64,000 nucleotides of DNA from Candidatus Pantoea haifensis (GCA_018842655.1 JAGTWN010000004.1:434001-498000); one strand, 5' to 3'. Counted from the stretch's first letter, positions 20,185 through 29,562 are shown. Translations and numbers: made by a program. The notes: generated by a model not told the origin, from the sequence alone.

Positions 20185-21107
20185 ATGAAAAAGTCAGTGA
20201 GCTTATCGCCATTCCATGCCCGCAATCGCCATCAGGGTGAATATGATTTTGCCGCATTAACGGCTGCGCATCCGCCGCTGGCAGCGAAAGTACGGCCAAA
20301 CGGTTATGGCGTACAGTCGGTGGATTTTGCCGATCCTGAAGCCGTCATGTTACTGAATCAGGCGCTGATCAAACTGTTTTACGGCCTCGACTGGCAGCTT
20401 GCACCGGGCTCGCTCTGTCCCCGGTGCCGGGGCGTGCCGATTACCTGCATTATCTTGCTGATTTGCTGGCGCTGGATAATCACGGCAACATTCCCATGGC
20501 TGACGTGCTGGATATTGGTTGCGGCGCGAACTGCATCTATCCGCTGATTGGTCAGGCAGAGTATGGCTGGCGTTTTACCGGAACTGAGATTGATGAACAG
20601 GCCCTGAAAGCGGCAAACCAAATTATTGCCGCAAATCCCGGTTTGCAGCGTAACATCCGGTTGCGCCGCCAAAAAAACAGCGCCGCGATTTTATCCGGCG
20701 TGGTAAACAAAAACGATTTCTTTCATGCCGTAATGTGTAACCCGCCCTTTCACGCCTCTGCTGTGGAAGCCGCCGCAGGCTCTCAGCGCAAGGTGCGTAA
20801 TCTTGGCCTGGAGAACGCGGCACCGCTTAACTTTGGCGGTCAGCATAATGAACTGTGGTGTGAAGGCGGTGAAAAAGCGTTTGTCGCGAAGATGATTGCA
20901 GAGAGCGTGGCGCTGGCGCGGCAGTGCGTATGGTTTACCTCTCTGGTATCGCGTAAAGAAAATCTGCCTGCGCTGGAAAAACAGCTTAAGGCACTGGATG
21001 TGGCAGAAGTGCGGGTGGTGAACATGGCACAGGGCCAGAAACAGAGTCGTTTCCTGGCGTGGAGTTTTATGCCCGCAGCCGTACGTGCGCAGCGACTCGC
21101 TAAGTAA
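20185..21107 (+). CDS. rlmF: 23S rRNA (adenine-1618-N6)-methyltransferase RlmF (one apparent -1 frameshift)
   Basis: SAM-dependent methyltransferase modifying A1618 of 23S rRNA. Motif [15 protein letters not shown], catalytic NPPF and a conserved tail [19 protein letters not shown] 20185 is preferred over an upstream TTG because GAGAGAAAG precedes it; the protein is 307 aa (E. coli 308). The frame breaks at C-run 20419-20422: one more C restores [20 protein letters not shown], an almost invariant stretch. It is convergent with ybiO. Confidence 0.93.
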
Positions 21108-21110
21108 TCA

Positions 21111-21140
21111 ACAGGCCAGAGGCTGCGGCTTCTGGCCTGT
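21111..21140. terminator. Convergent hairpin between rlmF and ybiO
   Basis: ACAGGCCAGA (21111-21120) and TCTGGCCTGT (21131-21140) form a perfect 10-bp stem with a 10-base loop in the 45-bp gap between two converging genes. There is no clear U tract on either strand. Confidence 0.6.
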
Positions 21141-21152
21141 CAGGTCAGGGCG

Positions 21153-23426
21153 TTACTGTGGCGGCGGTAACGCCGGTAAGCTGGCGGCACCCGCCACATC
21201 GCCGCCGGTTTGCATCACTTCCACCGTTTGATGCGGCGCTTTAATGCCTGCAGCATCAAAATGCTTCTTCACTTTATCATCGAGCGCAAAGCGCACTGTC
21301 CACTGCTTGAGCGGCTGGGTGGTGAATGAGACGCGCACGGTAAATGCCTGATTAGTCAGACCAACCAGGCCAGCGAAATTCGGTTCGCCAATCACCATGC
21401 CACGGATCTCCGGGTTTTCCAGCAGTTCATTAACCGCTGACTGCAGCGCCTGTTTCGCACGTTCAGCATCTTCATTACGATCAACATCATAGTTGGCCAC
21501 AAATGAACCGATACCGCGTACAAAGTTGGCGAAAGTCGTTATCGAAGACCACGGAATAATATGATACGCACCCGTATCCTGGCGCACACCCACTGAACGT
21601 ATCGACATGCGTTCAACCGTGCCAGTAATCGCGCCGATAGTGACCAGATCGCCGGTATTCATACCGTTTTCAAACTGGATGAAAATACCGGTAATGATAT
21701 CTTTCACCAGCGTTTGTGAACCAAAGGAAACTGCCAGTCCCAGCGCACCCGCACCGGCCAGCAGGGGTGCGATGTTAACGCCAATTTCCGACAGCAAAAT
21801 CATGATGGTAATAGTGCTGATAACCACGGCCAGTGCGTTTCGGAACAGCGTGAGCAGCGTACGTGTGCGGGCGCTGGGCATTGGCCGACCGTGAGAATCG
21901 GATGCCAGACGACTTTCAATCAGGCTGGCCAGCACCGTCCAGCCAATGGCAGACAACAGTAAAATCATCACGATGCGGATCAGGACATCAACCATCTTCT
22001 CGCCTGCGCCTACCGTCAGCCAGTGCCAGAGATCAAACAGATTCCAGGCGTTGAGCAGCAGTAGCAGGGTGGCAAACACCACAATAATGCGTGCCAGTTT
22101 CAGCATCGCTTTTACCCAGTCATTGACCCGTTTTTGCAGTTCAGGGTAATTACGACGGACGTCAGGTGACAACGTAATGGTTTTGCTGATCCAGCGTGAC
22201 AGGATACCGGAGATAAAAGCCGCAAGGCCTACAATGGCCAGGCTACGTACCGTGGCAGACATCATAAACTTCAGGCTATCGCCAGGGTTGAAGATCGAGA
22301 ACAGAAACAGGGCGATGAAGTAGGCGCTCGCCAGCCAGTGCCAGATCAGGGCAAAGGCACGAATAAACAGCGCGAAAAAGGCCATGCTGCGATCGGCCAG
22401 GCCAACCAGAGCGTTATGAATTTTGCGCTTATTGTGAAATATCAGCCACAGCGCCCAACTGGTCATCACGGCCATAATCACGATGTTCAGTAATGCCGCG
22501 ATCTGTACATTTACCTGATTAGAGACAATCGGCACGATAACCAGCAGACCATATCCCATGATGCCACTGAGCCAGCTCAGTCGCGTATTCCAGTAGCTGG
22601 CGCGATCGTCGTGGAGAGGGAAAAAACGCAATTCAGGAAAACGTGGGCAGAAAATCAACCGCAGCAGCGCCTTGAAGAATTCAATCAGTGCGAAGGCATT
22701 AAGAAATAACCCTTGCTGATAGGAGATGGTGCGGCTGCCGCCATGAAAATTATCGCTAATAATCTGGCCGACAAAGAGTGCCAGCGCCAGCAGCAGCAGA
22801 TCAATAATAAATGCGCCGATGATCGCCGCAGGCAGCTGAATCCAGTTGCGTTGCTCATGGTTTTTATGCCGCCCCCATTGGCCAAGACGACGATACAGCG
22901 GGTAAACCATGCGCCGCAGCAGCCAGTAAAAAGCAAACAGTACCAGCGCCAGCCCCACGAAGTGGTTAACCGCCTTGATAAAAGTGGTTGGGTTAAAAGT
23001 TTTATGCGGTGCATAAAAAATATTGTTACGCAGATGCAGGAATTTAGCGGCTACTTCGCCGCCATATTCCCGCGTCATCTCCGTCAGCCCTTGCAGCACC
23101 GTTTTCTCTTCCGGCTCTTCAGTCGGCGGTAACAGTTCAGGTGTTTCGGTGTCAGCAGGCGCAGTGGCAGCGTTACGCAGTTGATCGATTAATTCCTGAC
23201 GCGATTCATCATTCTCAAGGATATTGGCCAGTGCCGCATAGGCTGCTTTCTTCTCGTCCAGACCCGGTGTTTCTTGCGTATTGCTGGCATTTGTTTTGTT
23301 TTGCTGGCTTGCAACAGCGGCTTGAGGAAGTGTAACGGCTTGTGCTGTGGGTAATGTAATGAAAAATAACAGACAAAACAGGATCCAACGCCGCAATAAG
23401 GTGCGGTGTGGGCAGGCTGACAACAT
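21153..23426 (-). CDS. ybiO: Moderate-conductance mechanosensitive channel YbiO
   Basis: MscS-family channel of 757 aa (E. coli 741) that opens under membrane tension to release osmolytes. A cleavable signal (MLSACPHRTLLRRWILFCLL, to about residue 30) precedes a periplasmic domain. About ten or more membrane segments follow, then the pore-lining MscS helix (NIAPLLAGAGALGLAVSFGSQ, split at the pore) and a beta domain with GTVERMSIRSVGVR. AAGGAGAAAGCC before ATG 23426 fixes the start. The frame is intact. Confidence 0.94.
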   Translation of the reverse strand: MLSACPHRTLLRRWILFCLLFFITLPTAQAVTLPQAAVASQQNKTNASNTQETPGLDEKKAAYAALANILENDESRQELIDQLRNAATAPADTETPELLPPTEEPEEKTVLQGLTEMTREYGGEVAAKFLHLRNNIFYAPHKTFNPTTFIKAVNHFVGLALVLFAFYWLLRRMVYPLYRRLGQWGRHKNHEQRNWIQLPAAIIGAFIIDLLLLALALFVGQIISDNFHGGSRTISYQQGLFLNAFALIEFFKALLRLIFCPRFPELRFFPLHDDRASYWNTRLSWLSGIMGYGLLVIVPIVSNQVNVQIAALLNIVIMAVMTSWALWLIFHNKRKIHNALVGLADRSMAFFALFIRAFALIWHWLASAYFIALFLFSIFNPGDSLKFMMSATVRSLAIVGLAAFISGILSRWISKTITLSPDVRRNYPELQKRVNDWVKAMLKLARIIVVFATLLLLLNAWNLFDLWHWLTVGAGEKMVDVLIRIVMILLLSAIGWTVLASLIESRLASDSHGRPMPSARTRTLLTLFRNALAVVISTITIMILLSEIGVNIAPLLAGAGALGLAVSFGSQTLVKDIITGIFIQFENGMNTGDLVTIGAITGTVERMSIRSVGVRQDTGAYHIIPWSSITTFANFVRGIGSFVANYDVDRNEDAERAKQALQSAVNELLENPEIRGMVIGEPNFAGLVGLTNQAFTVRVSFTTQPLKQWTVRFALDDKVKKHFDAAGIKAPHQTVEVMQTGGDVAGAASLPALPPPQ

Positions 23427-23664
23427 GGCTTTCTCCTTAGCAACACGCTTTCGTCACAAGAGGAAAAGTATAGTCAGGGATGGTAAATGAAAGTTCTGAA
23501 AGCTAAATCCCCGTTATGCTTTGCGCGGTTTCTTTGCTGGCTGCGCCCGGCACCCGAATCACGGAGATCTCTACGCTTATCGGGATGACTTCACTTGCCG
23601 CCGCGATACAGGGCAAATTATTTAGGGGATTTATGGGGAGTGGAGAGTAGAGACTAAGAGCTTC

Positions 23665-23696
23665 AAAAAAACGGGCCGCTGTTGAAAGCGGCCCGT
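23665..23696 (-). terminator. Intrinsic terminator of glnHPQ
   Basis: On the minus strand ACGGGCCGCT...AGCGGCCCGT (10-bp stem, 6-base loop) is followed by seven T. It starts 5 bases after the glnQ stop. Confidence 0.92.
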
Positions 23697-23700
23697 GAAC

Positions 23701-24423
23701 TCAGGAAACGTGCTGCAAAAATTCACGCAGACGTTCGCTTGGCGGATTGCTGATTAACGCATCCGGGTCGCCATCTTCTGCAATTCGGCCTTTATCAATG
23801 AAAATCAGGCGCGATGCCACTTTCTGCGCGAAGCCGACTTCGTGGGTAACAATCACCATCGTCATGCCTTCTTCGGCCAGATCCTGCATCACTTTTAATA
23901 CCTCATGACGCAATTCAGGATCGAGGGCGGAAGTCGGCTCATCAAACAGCATCATTTTAGGTTTGACTGCCAGAGCACGAGCAATCGCCACGCGCTGCTG
24001 CTGGCCGCCGGAAAGTTCAGACGGGAAATGATTAGCGCGCTCCGCCAGCCCCACTTTGCTTAACAGCGACTGCGCGAGCTTGCGCGCATCCTCTTTCTTT
24101 GCGCCACGGACGCGAATCGGGCCGAATGCCACGTTATCCAGGGCACTCATCTGTGGAAACAGATGGAATTGCTGGAACACCATCCCGGCTTCCTGGCGAA
24201 TCAGGCGTTCGTCAACTTTCGGGTCGTTAACTTTTAAGCCATCGACAATCAGTTCACCGCTGGTAATCTCTTCAAGCTTATTGATACAGCGCAGTAGCGT
24301 AGACTTACCGGAACCGGAAGGGCCAATAATAACCACCACTTCACCCTGGTTAATCTTCAGATCGATATTGTGCAGCACCTGGGTTTTACCGAAGTGCTTT
24401 GAGACGTCTTTAAATTCAATCAC
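23701..24423 (-). CDS. glnQ: Glutamine ABC importer ATPase GlnQ
   Basis: ATP-binding subunit of the high-affinity glutamine importer, 240 aa as in E. coli. Walker [10 protein letters not shown] is at residues 34-42, signature [15 protein letters not shown] near 134, Walker [13 protein letters not shown], and the switch His in VTHEVGFAQ. The start overlaps the glnP stop by four bases. Last gene of glnHPQ. Confidence 0.95.
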   Translation of the reverse strand: MIEFKDVSKHFGKTQVLHNIDLKINQGEVVVIIGPSGSGKSTLLRCINKLEEITSGELIVDGLKVNDPKVDERLIRQEAGMVFQQFHLFPQMSALDNVAFGPIRVRGAKKEDARKLAQSLLSKVGLAERANHFPSELSGGQQQRVAIARALAVKPKMMLFDEPTSALDPELRHEVLKVMQDLAEEGMTMVIVTHEVGFAQKVASRLIFIDKGRIAEDGDPDALISNPPSERLREFLQHVS

Positions 24424-25079
24424 AGGATTTTCACCCTTTTCTCAATACGGCGCAGCACAAAGCTCAACACCAAAGTAATCACAAGGTAGATGATTGCGAC
24501 CGCACTCCAGATTTCCAGTGCACGGAAGTTACCAGCAATAATTTCCTGACCCTGACGCGTCAGTTCCGCTACACCAATCACGATGAACAGCGAGGTATCT
24601 TTAATGCTCACGATCCACTGATTGCCCAGCGGTGGCAGCATGCGGCGCAGGGCCAGCGGCATAATGACATAACGCAGGGTTTCGCGGCGCGACAGGCCAA
24701 GCGCAAGCCCGGCTTCACGAAAGCCTTTGTTAATGGACAACACCGCACCGCGCGTAATTTCTGCAATGTAAGCGCCAGAGTTGATCATAATGGTAACAAC
24801 GGCTGCGGTGAACGGGTCGATGCGTAGATCAGGAAACGCCATCGGCAGGGCGAAATAGATAAACATCACCTGCACCACGATTGGCGTGCCGCGAATGATT
24901 TCAATGAAAACCAATGCGATGTTATTCGTCACCCAGCCGCCGTAAGCGCGGGCAAAACCGGCCACTAAACCGATAATCAGGCCGCCAACCAGACCGATGA
25001 CCGAGATCAGCAAGGTCATTTTTGCGCCTTCAAGCAGCACGGGTAAGGCTGGCCAAATAACGCTCCAGTCAAATTCCAT
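24420..25079 (-). CDS. glnP: Glutamine ABC importer permease GlnP
   Basis: Inner-membrane permease of the HisMQ type, 219 aa (E. coli 219). About five membrane segments are visible, with the ATPase-contact loop [25 protein letters not shown]. It is preceded by a 77-base gap from glnH and coupled to glnQ by an overlapping start. Confidence 0.94.
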   Translation of the reverse strand: MEFDWSVIWPALPVLLEGAKMTLLISVIGLVGGLIIGLVAGFARAYGGWVTNNIALVFIEIIRGTPIVVQVMFIYFALPMAFPDLRIDPFTAAVVTIMINSGAYIAEITRGAVLSINKGFREAGLALGLSRRETLRYVIMPLALRRMLPPLGNQWIVSIKDTSLFIVIGVAELTRQGQEIIAGNFRALEIWSAVAIIYLVITLVLSFVLRRIEKRVKIL

Positions 25080-25156
25080 GGTGAAACTCCAGATAGGTTG
25101 CGATGGAAAAAAGCAGGGATATTATCCCTGCTGAAAGGTAAAGCGGAATTGAATTA

Positions 25157-25902
25157 TTATTTAGGTTCGCTGCCAAACCATTTTTTATACAGCTGATTGT
25201 AAGTGCCGTTTTCTTTGATGGTTTTTAGCGCACCGTTTACTTTTTCACGTAAATCGTCGCTGTTTTTCGGGAAAGCGATACCATATTGCTGCGCTTCAAT
25301 CGAATCACCAACTGCTTTAAAACGGCCTTTGCCAGCGGTGTTAATGAAGTAAAGGATGTTTGGCGTATCATGCAAAACCGCGTCAGCGCGGTTAGTGCCG
25401 AGTTCCATATAGGCGTTATCGATGTTCGGGAACTGGCGCAGATCTTTCGATTTAATGTTCGCTTTTGCGTAATCGACGGAGCCGGTACCGCTCTTCACTG
25501 CCACCACTTTGCCGTTCAGATCGCTGATGCCTTTGATGTCGTTTTCGTTGTTACGCACCATTACCAGTAAACCGCTTTTGTAATAACCTTCTGAAAAATC
25601 AATGGCTTTCTTGCGTTCTTCAGTGATGGTAATACCCGCCAGTGCCAGGTCAACGTTGCGCGTTTGCAGGGCAGGAATAATCCCGCTGAAGTCCATTGGC
25701 TTCAGGGTGTATTCCAGCTTCAGCTCTTTAGCGATGGCATCCCATAAATCCACATCAAAGCCAACATACTTATCGCCTTGCTTGAATTCAAAAGGAACGA
25801 ATGCGGTATCTGTAGCAACAATCAGTTTTTTTCAGCTGCGGTGGAGGAGAGAGAAAAGGCCAGCGCCAGCGCGGCCACAGAGACTTTAAACAGTGACTTC
25901 AT
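25157..25902 (-). CDS. glnH: Periplasmic glutamine-binding protein GlnH (one apparent -1 frameshift)
   Basis: Solute receptor of the importer. The signal peptide [20 protein letters not shown] is cleaved before about [27 protein letters not shown] and the binding-site stretch [22 protein letters not shown] are conserved. AAGGA lies six bases before ATG 25902 (ATG 25905 is immediately adjacent). The frame breaks at T-run 25826-25832: one more base restores [19 protein letters not shown]. The restored protein is 248 aa, identical in length to E. coli GlnH. Confidence 0.94.
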
Positions 25903-25951
25903 CATTTTTCCTTATTACTACCAGGCGGCATGGCCTGCGTTTGCAACTTGT

Positions 25952-25972
25952 CATATGAAAAAATTATGCCAA
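25952..25972 (-). promoter_or_regulatory. Candidate sigma-54 promoter of glnH
   Basis: The minus strand reads TTGGCATAATTTTTTCATAT about 50-70 bases upstream of glnH. It has the -24 TTGGCA element but an imperfect -12 element, like the weak E. coli glnHp2 promoter as I recall it. Assignment is by pattern only. Confidence 0.5.
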
Positions 25973-26042
25973 CTTTGCAAAATCTTTAAAATCAGCCGGT
26001 TGGGATAGCGTGCTGACACGATTTTGCTTACCAGATGGCGGT

Positions 26043-26090
26043 CGCACCAAAATGGTGATCTATGTTGGTGCAACATGCTTTTATGGTGCA
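26043..26090 (-). promoter_or_regulatory. Candidate NtrC sites upstream of glnH
   Basis: GCACC-AAAAT-GGTG (26044-26057) fits the NtrC palindrome TGCACC-N5-GGTGCA except at the ends. Two further GGTGCA half sites are at 26067-26072 and 26085-26090. The cluster lies 70-140 bases upstream of the candidate sigma-54 promoter, the usual enhancer distance. Confidence 0.55.
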
Positions 26091-26177
26091 AAGCCAGTGT
26101 GCCTGACAATATTACGCGGGAAAGATCAGGAAGGAAAAACTGTTAACAAGGTCATAAAATTGCGGTTACGCAGGCAT

Positions 26178-26205
26178 AAAAAAAGGCGGGTTTCCCCGCC
26201 TTTTT
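26178..26205. terminator. Bidirectional terminator downstream of dps
   Basis: GGCGGG (26185-26190) and CCCGCC (26195-26200) form a stem flanked by seven A and five T, so it can act on either strand. It follows the dps stop on the minus strand by 14 bases. Confidence 0.92.
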
Positions 26206-26218
26206 ACATCATTCTCTC

Positions 26219-26722
26219 TTACTCAATGTTAGCTTCGATAAACCACAGGAATTTATCGAGATCGCGAGAAGCGGCAGTAAAGATATCAGCGGTATCTTCA
26301 TCGTTAACTTCAGAGATAGCTTTACGCACGTCATTTGCCACAACAGCGTAACGATCAGCCAGTGCTTTCAGGTGATCCTGTACGCTATGAATGTTGAGCG
26401 GATAGCTCTGCAGTGGCGTTTTATCTGTCACAACCTGCGCGGTGCCCAGGGCAACGCCGCCCAGCTGAACAACACGTTCTGCAATGGTATCCTGATGATC
26501 GGTAATGGTAGTGCGGAAGCCATCCAGCATTTCATGGACGCCGATGAAATTTGCGCCACGCATGTTCCAGTGCGCCTGCTTGGTGATCAACGACAGGTCG
26601 ATGAACTCGACTACCATACGGTTGAGCACCTCAATGGTAGCTTTTTTCTCGTCTTCAGCCACGTTATTACGGGTGTAAATCAGCTCAGAAGAATTTGTCT
26701 TAACCAGTTTAGCGGTACTCAT
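26219..26722 (-). CDS. dps: DNA-protecting ferritin-like Dps
   Basis: Dodecameric mini-ferritin that oxidises and stores iron and coats DNA in starvation and peroxide stress. 167 aa, the E. coli length. The ferroxidase-site segments [20 protein letters not shown] (His near 51) and [10 protein letters not shown] are intact. The lysine-containing N-terminal tail [19 protein letters not shown] that binds DNA is kept. The frame is intact. OxyR, sigma-S and IHF control is known for E. coli; I did not identify those sites here. Confidence 0.95.
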   Translation of the reverse strand: MSTAKLVKTNSSELIYTRNNVAEDEKKATIEVLNRMVVEFIDLSLITKQAHWNMRGANFIGVHEMLDGFRTTITDHQDTIAERVVQLGGVALGTAQVVTDKTPLQSYPLNIHSVQDHLKALADRYAVVANDVRKAISEVNDEDTADIFTAASRDLDKFLWFIEANIE

Positions 26723-27016
26723 CGTTTCGGTCCTCTCTTAGATGGTTGTCCTAAATCAAGCACGGGAATAAGTATAGCAGTGCTTTTTAAGTTTGCAGCA
26801 ACGGCAATTCCGATAGCTGAAATAGAGCTTTTCTTCCCAACATATAATGAGTTACGCGCCTGGGTTAATTGAATGTTACGTTAAGCGGTAATTAAAAAAG
26901 ACCAATAAACAGCAGGTTAAACTTAATCGTTAATATTAATTTTAAGACTGTTTCAAAATAATAATAATTACGTGATTTTTTAATTAAAATTATACGTGGT
27001 CGTAAGGTGATTATTA
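26723..27016. other. dps upstream region without genes
   Basis: A/T-rich leader of dps and spacer to rhtA. I see no coding frame or clear operator; the stretch 26900-27010 is notably A/T-rich, as is common upstream of Dps/Fis-type promoters. Confidence 0.5.
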
Positions 27017-27043
27017 TTTGGCCTGTGGGTTAAACAGGCCAAA
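27017..27043 (-). terminator. Hairpin after rhtA
   Basis: TTTGGCCTGT (27017-27026) pairs perfectly with ACAGGCCAAA (27034-27043). It lies directly after the corrected rhtA stop on the minus strand, which supports placing the stop at 27047. Confidence 0.7.
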
Positions 27044-27046
27044 ACG

Positions 27047-27960
27047 TTATTTTTCGTTTGCAGATTTTATTTCCACTTCACTTAACTGGCTCTTTTTGGG
27101 CTTCATTGTCAGGGTTGAACCGGCAGAAGCAATGATGATAGCGAGCAGCGCCAGGCATTGATTCACACTTAACGTTTCCCCTAAAAAAGCATTCCTGACA
27201 GGGCAGCCATGGCGGGTTCAAGGCTCATCAGTGTGCCAAAGATGCGTGCTGGTAAGCGCGTCAGTGCAATCATTTCGAGCGAATAAGGTATGGCGCTGGA
27301 CAGCAGCGCAACGACCAGAGCGATCGGAATAACGCTCCAGTGCCAGATGCCACTTTCGGCAAAAGTCAGGCCCAGCGGTACAAAAATCACCGAAGCGATT
27401 AATGAACCCATCGCCACCGTTGCCGGTCCGTGCTCCGCACCTGCGCGCTGTCCTGCCAGGATATAAAAAGCCCAGCATGCGCCAGCGCCTACTGCCAGTA
27501 GCGCCCCAACCGGATCGATAGCAGTCATACTGGCGCCAAAAGGCAGCAGGAACCAGAGACCAGTCACGGCGAGGCCAACCCAGAGAAAATCCAGCAGTCG
27601 ACGAGAGCCGAGCAGCGCAAGCGTGAGGGGGCCGGTAAATTCAAGTCCCACCGCGACACCAAGCGGCACAGTGCGTAGGGATAAATAGAACATAAAGTTC
27701 ATGGCACCCAGCGCCAGGCCATACATGAGCAAAGGCGTGCGCTGCTCGCGAGTAAACCGCAACCGCCAGGGCTTAAAAATCACACAGAGTATGAGCGTGC
27801 CTAAACCTAAACGCAGAGCGGTAATGCCTGTTGCGCCTACAGTTGGGAAAAGTGTTTTTGCCAGCGATGCGCCACCCTGAAGCGATAGCATCGCAATCAG
27901 GAGCACAGCAACAGGCATGATAACCGGCGCAAGGTTTTTTGACGGTGAGGTAAGTGACAT
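27047..27960 (-). CDS. rhtA: Threonine/homoserine exporter RhtA (one apparent -1 frameshift)
   Basis: EamA-family inner-membrane exporter with ten predicted membrane helices in two repeats. SLQGGASLAKTLFPTVGATG and GQRAGAEHGPATVAMGSLIA match E. coli RhtA. The start is ATG 27960 (MSLTSPSKNL); an upstream in-frame start at 28023 would add 21 residues not seen in the family. As read the frame stops at 27181, losing the last helix. One more base in A-run 27183-27188 restores GMLFLGETLSVNQ and continues to a TAA at 27047-27049, 304 aa (E. coli 295). Confidence 0.9.
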
Positions 27961-28330
27961 CCTGTGAGCATATCCTGTTGATTGACGTAACACATCAGGC
28001 AGTGTACTGGAAAAGTGCGGCAAAAAAGAGAGGTGAGAAGCGGTTTAAATGAGGTTTAACTGAGCATTTTTTGCACAAAAACAGCGCCAGTTTAGTAAAG
28101 AACTGTCAGGTTTTTTAGGAATTAACTTAAAGGCACGAAATGAAGATAAAAAGTTTATTGCAGGAAGATGACGTTTTTTATAAGAAAAATGAATGACATA
28201 GTATATGGCATTAACGTCCTGTTACACCAAACTTTCTGTTAGACAACAAAATCCGGGCAGAGTTTCTCGCTATTTTTTGTTATATTTTCAGCGTTGTCAG
28301 GAGAGTAGTACTTTCACATTTGAGGTGGTT
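27961..28330. other. rhtA-ompX divergent promoter region
   Basis: No gene seen in 370 bases. A likely ompX -10 element (TTATAT, about 28280) sits near 28280, and GAGGTGG precedes the ompX ATG. The ompX leader in E. coli is a target of the sRNAs CyaR and MicA; a seed match was not established here. Confidence 0.45.
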
Positions 28331-28843
28331 ATGAAAAAAATTGCATGTCTTTCAGCACTGGCCTGTGTTCTGGCTGTATCCGCAGGTTCCGCAATGGCTC
28401 AAAGCACCGTAACAGGTGGCTATGCGCAGAGCGATCTTCAGGGCGTTGCTAACAAAGCTAACGGCTTCAACCTGAAATATCGCTACGAAGACGGTTCTAA
28501 CCCACTGGGTTGGATCGGTTCTTTCACTTACACCGAGAAAGATCGTACCGAAGCTGGCGTATATAACAAAGGCCAATACTACGGCATTACCGGTGGTCCA
28601 GCTTACCGTCTGAATGACTGGGCAAGCATCTACGGTGTGGTGGGTATCGGCTACGGCAAATTCCAGCAGAACACCACCGCAGTACGTGACAAATCTGATT
28701 CCAGCGACGTTGGCTTCTCTTACGGCGCAGGTATGCAGTTCAACCCAATCGAAAACGTTGCACTGGACGTGGGCTATGAGCAGAGCCGCATCCGCAACGT
28801 TGACGTTGGCACCTGGATTGCTGGCGTAGGTTACAGCTTCTAA
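28331..28843 (+). CDS. ompX: Outer-membrane protein X
   Basis: Eight-stranded outer-membrane beta barrel of the Ail/Lom family, 170 aa (E. coli 171). The signal peptide MKKIACLSALACVLAVSAGS is cleaved after AMA. Strand motifs TGGYAQSDLQG, FNLKYRYEDGSNPLGWIGSFTY and GTWIAGVGYSF end in the terminal Phe required by the BAM machinery. It is involved in adhesion and complement resistance in relatives. Translation starts at ATG 28331. Confidence 0.95.
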   Translation: MKKIACLSALACVLAVSAGSAMAQSTVTGGYAQSDLQGVANKANGFNLKYRYEDGSNPLGWIGSFTYTEKDRTEAGVYNKGQYYGITGGPAYRLNDWASIYGVVGIGYGKFQQNTTAVRDKSDSSDVGFSYGAGMQFNPIENVALDVGYEQSRIRNVDVGTWIAGVGYSF

Positions 28844-28863
28844 GTTCAGCTTAGACTGCCTGC

Positions 28864-28893
28864 AAAAAAACGGCCCTTTTCGGGCCGTTTTTT
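28864..28893 (+). terminator. ompX intrinsic terminator
   Basis: A7-CGGCCC-TTTTC-GGGCCG-T6, 20 bases past the ompX stop. The 211 bases from here to the mntS end show no gene; E. coli opgE (ybiP), which sits here, is absent. Confidence 0.93.
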
Positions 28894-29104
28894 GTTTCTG
28901 CGTTATATTGAAGGTTTTCTCTGCTTTATCCCTCGACCCGTTTTGACCGGCACGATTGCGCCAGGATTATCAGCAGTAAGATGCTGTTAATCACCCGGTG
29001 ATCAAAGCAAAAAAGCGGTGAGCGAGAGCAAACGAAGCGAAAAAGAAAAATGCAGGGGTAGCCTCTCAACGGCACAGTGAAAGGCTCGCCAGCAGAAGGG
29101 GGCG

Positions 29105-29295
29105 TTATCCGCGCCAGATCAGATTTTTACAGCGACGATCGTCCGTTTTCTTACCGAGCAGTTTTTCGATCAACATAAGGCGAAGCGTAAAAGGGAACGC
29201 GTCAACAGGCACAGCCAGGATTTCATATCCGTGGTTGCTGTGTTCTCAGCCTGGAAGCATTTGCTGCAATCTAAACAGCATTTCAGGGTGCTCAT
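29105..29295 (-). CDS. mntS: MntS-like small protein (one apparent -1 frameshift)
   Basis: Position and strand (divergent from mntR, downstream of an MntR box) are those of E. coli mntS. If G-run 29193-29195 has lost one base, the frame reads SPFTLRLMLIEKLLGKK, which resembles the MntS core SPFKVRLMLLSML. It ends at TAA 29105. Counting from ATG 29226 the product is 40 aa (E. coli MntS 42). The best Shine-Dalgarno (GGGAGGTG) instead serves ATG 29295, which adds a leader with cysteines at 6, 7, 10 and 13 and gives 63 aa. Without correction that start yields a 41-aa ORF ending at 29170. In E. coli MntS raises available Mn, probably by inhibiting the exporter MntP. Confidence 0.55.
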
Positions 29296-29310
29296 AGAAT
29301 CACCTCCCAA

Positions 29311-29388
29311 TTAAAGTCGACGCAATAGTAAGCATAGACCAGCGATAAAGCTCAGAAACAAAAGCAGTAACAGATAAGGATCCTGCAT
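29311..29388 (-). CDS. 25-residue hydrophobic small protein upstream of mntS
   Basis: A short ORF with a strong ribosome site (AAGGTGAAG, 4-12 bases before ATG 29388). It begins MQDPY, runs through about 17 hydrophobic residues rich in Leu (one transmembrane helix) and ends LLLRRL, a positive cytoplasmic end. The stop lies 15 bases before the next ORF, whose own Shine-Dalgarno fills the gap, so the two look co-translated. I do not recognise the family. Candidates are a small membrane regulator of Mn transport, a leader peptide or a type I toxin-like peptide; none is shown. Confidence 0.5.
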   Translation of the reverse strand: MQDPYLLLLLFLSFIAGLCLLLRRL

Positions 29389-29429
29389 GATCTTCACCTT
29401 GCATACGCATCGCTGCTTACATTATCAAC

Positions 29430-29451
29430 AAATATAGCACTGGCTATACCC
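29430..29451. promoter_or_regulatory. MntR box between mntS locus and mntR
   Basis: Half sites AAATATAGC (29430-29438) and GCTATACCC (29443-29451) around ACTG match the MntR palindrome AAACATAGC-N4-GCTATGTTT in its core TATAGC/GCTATA. On the minus strand it overlaps a TTGGCT-N18-TATATT promoter, so Mn-MntR should repress the two small ORFs. Confidence 0.78.
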
Positions 29452-29562
29452 TTTAGCCAATGCTAATTAGGAAAAATTTGAGCTTCCTTCCACCTGGTTT
29501 ACAATGAGCGCAGCTAATCCGCACTGCAGGCTAAATGCGGAAAATAATAAAGAGGAAGCTGA

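Noticed and set aside
27961-28023. Longer RhtA starting at 28023
   Set aside because: The additional residues precede the first membrane helix with no family counterpart; MSLTSPSKNL at 27960 is adequate, although its ribosome site is weak.
28894-29104. Remnant of opgE (ybiP) downstream of ompX
   Set aside because: No stretch in either strand resembles the large sulfatase-like OpgE; the gap is too short and carries no recognisable fragment.
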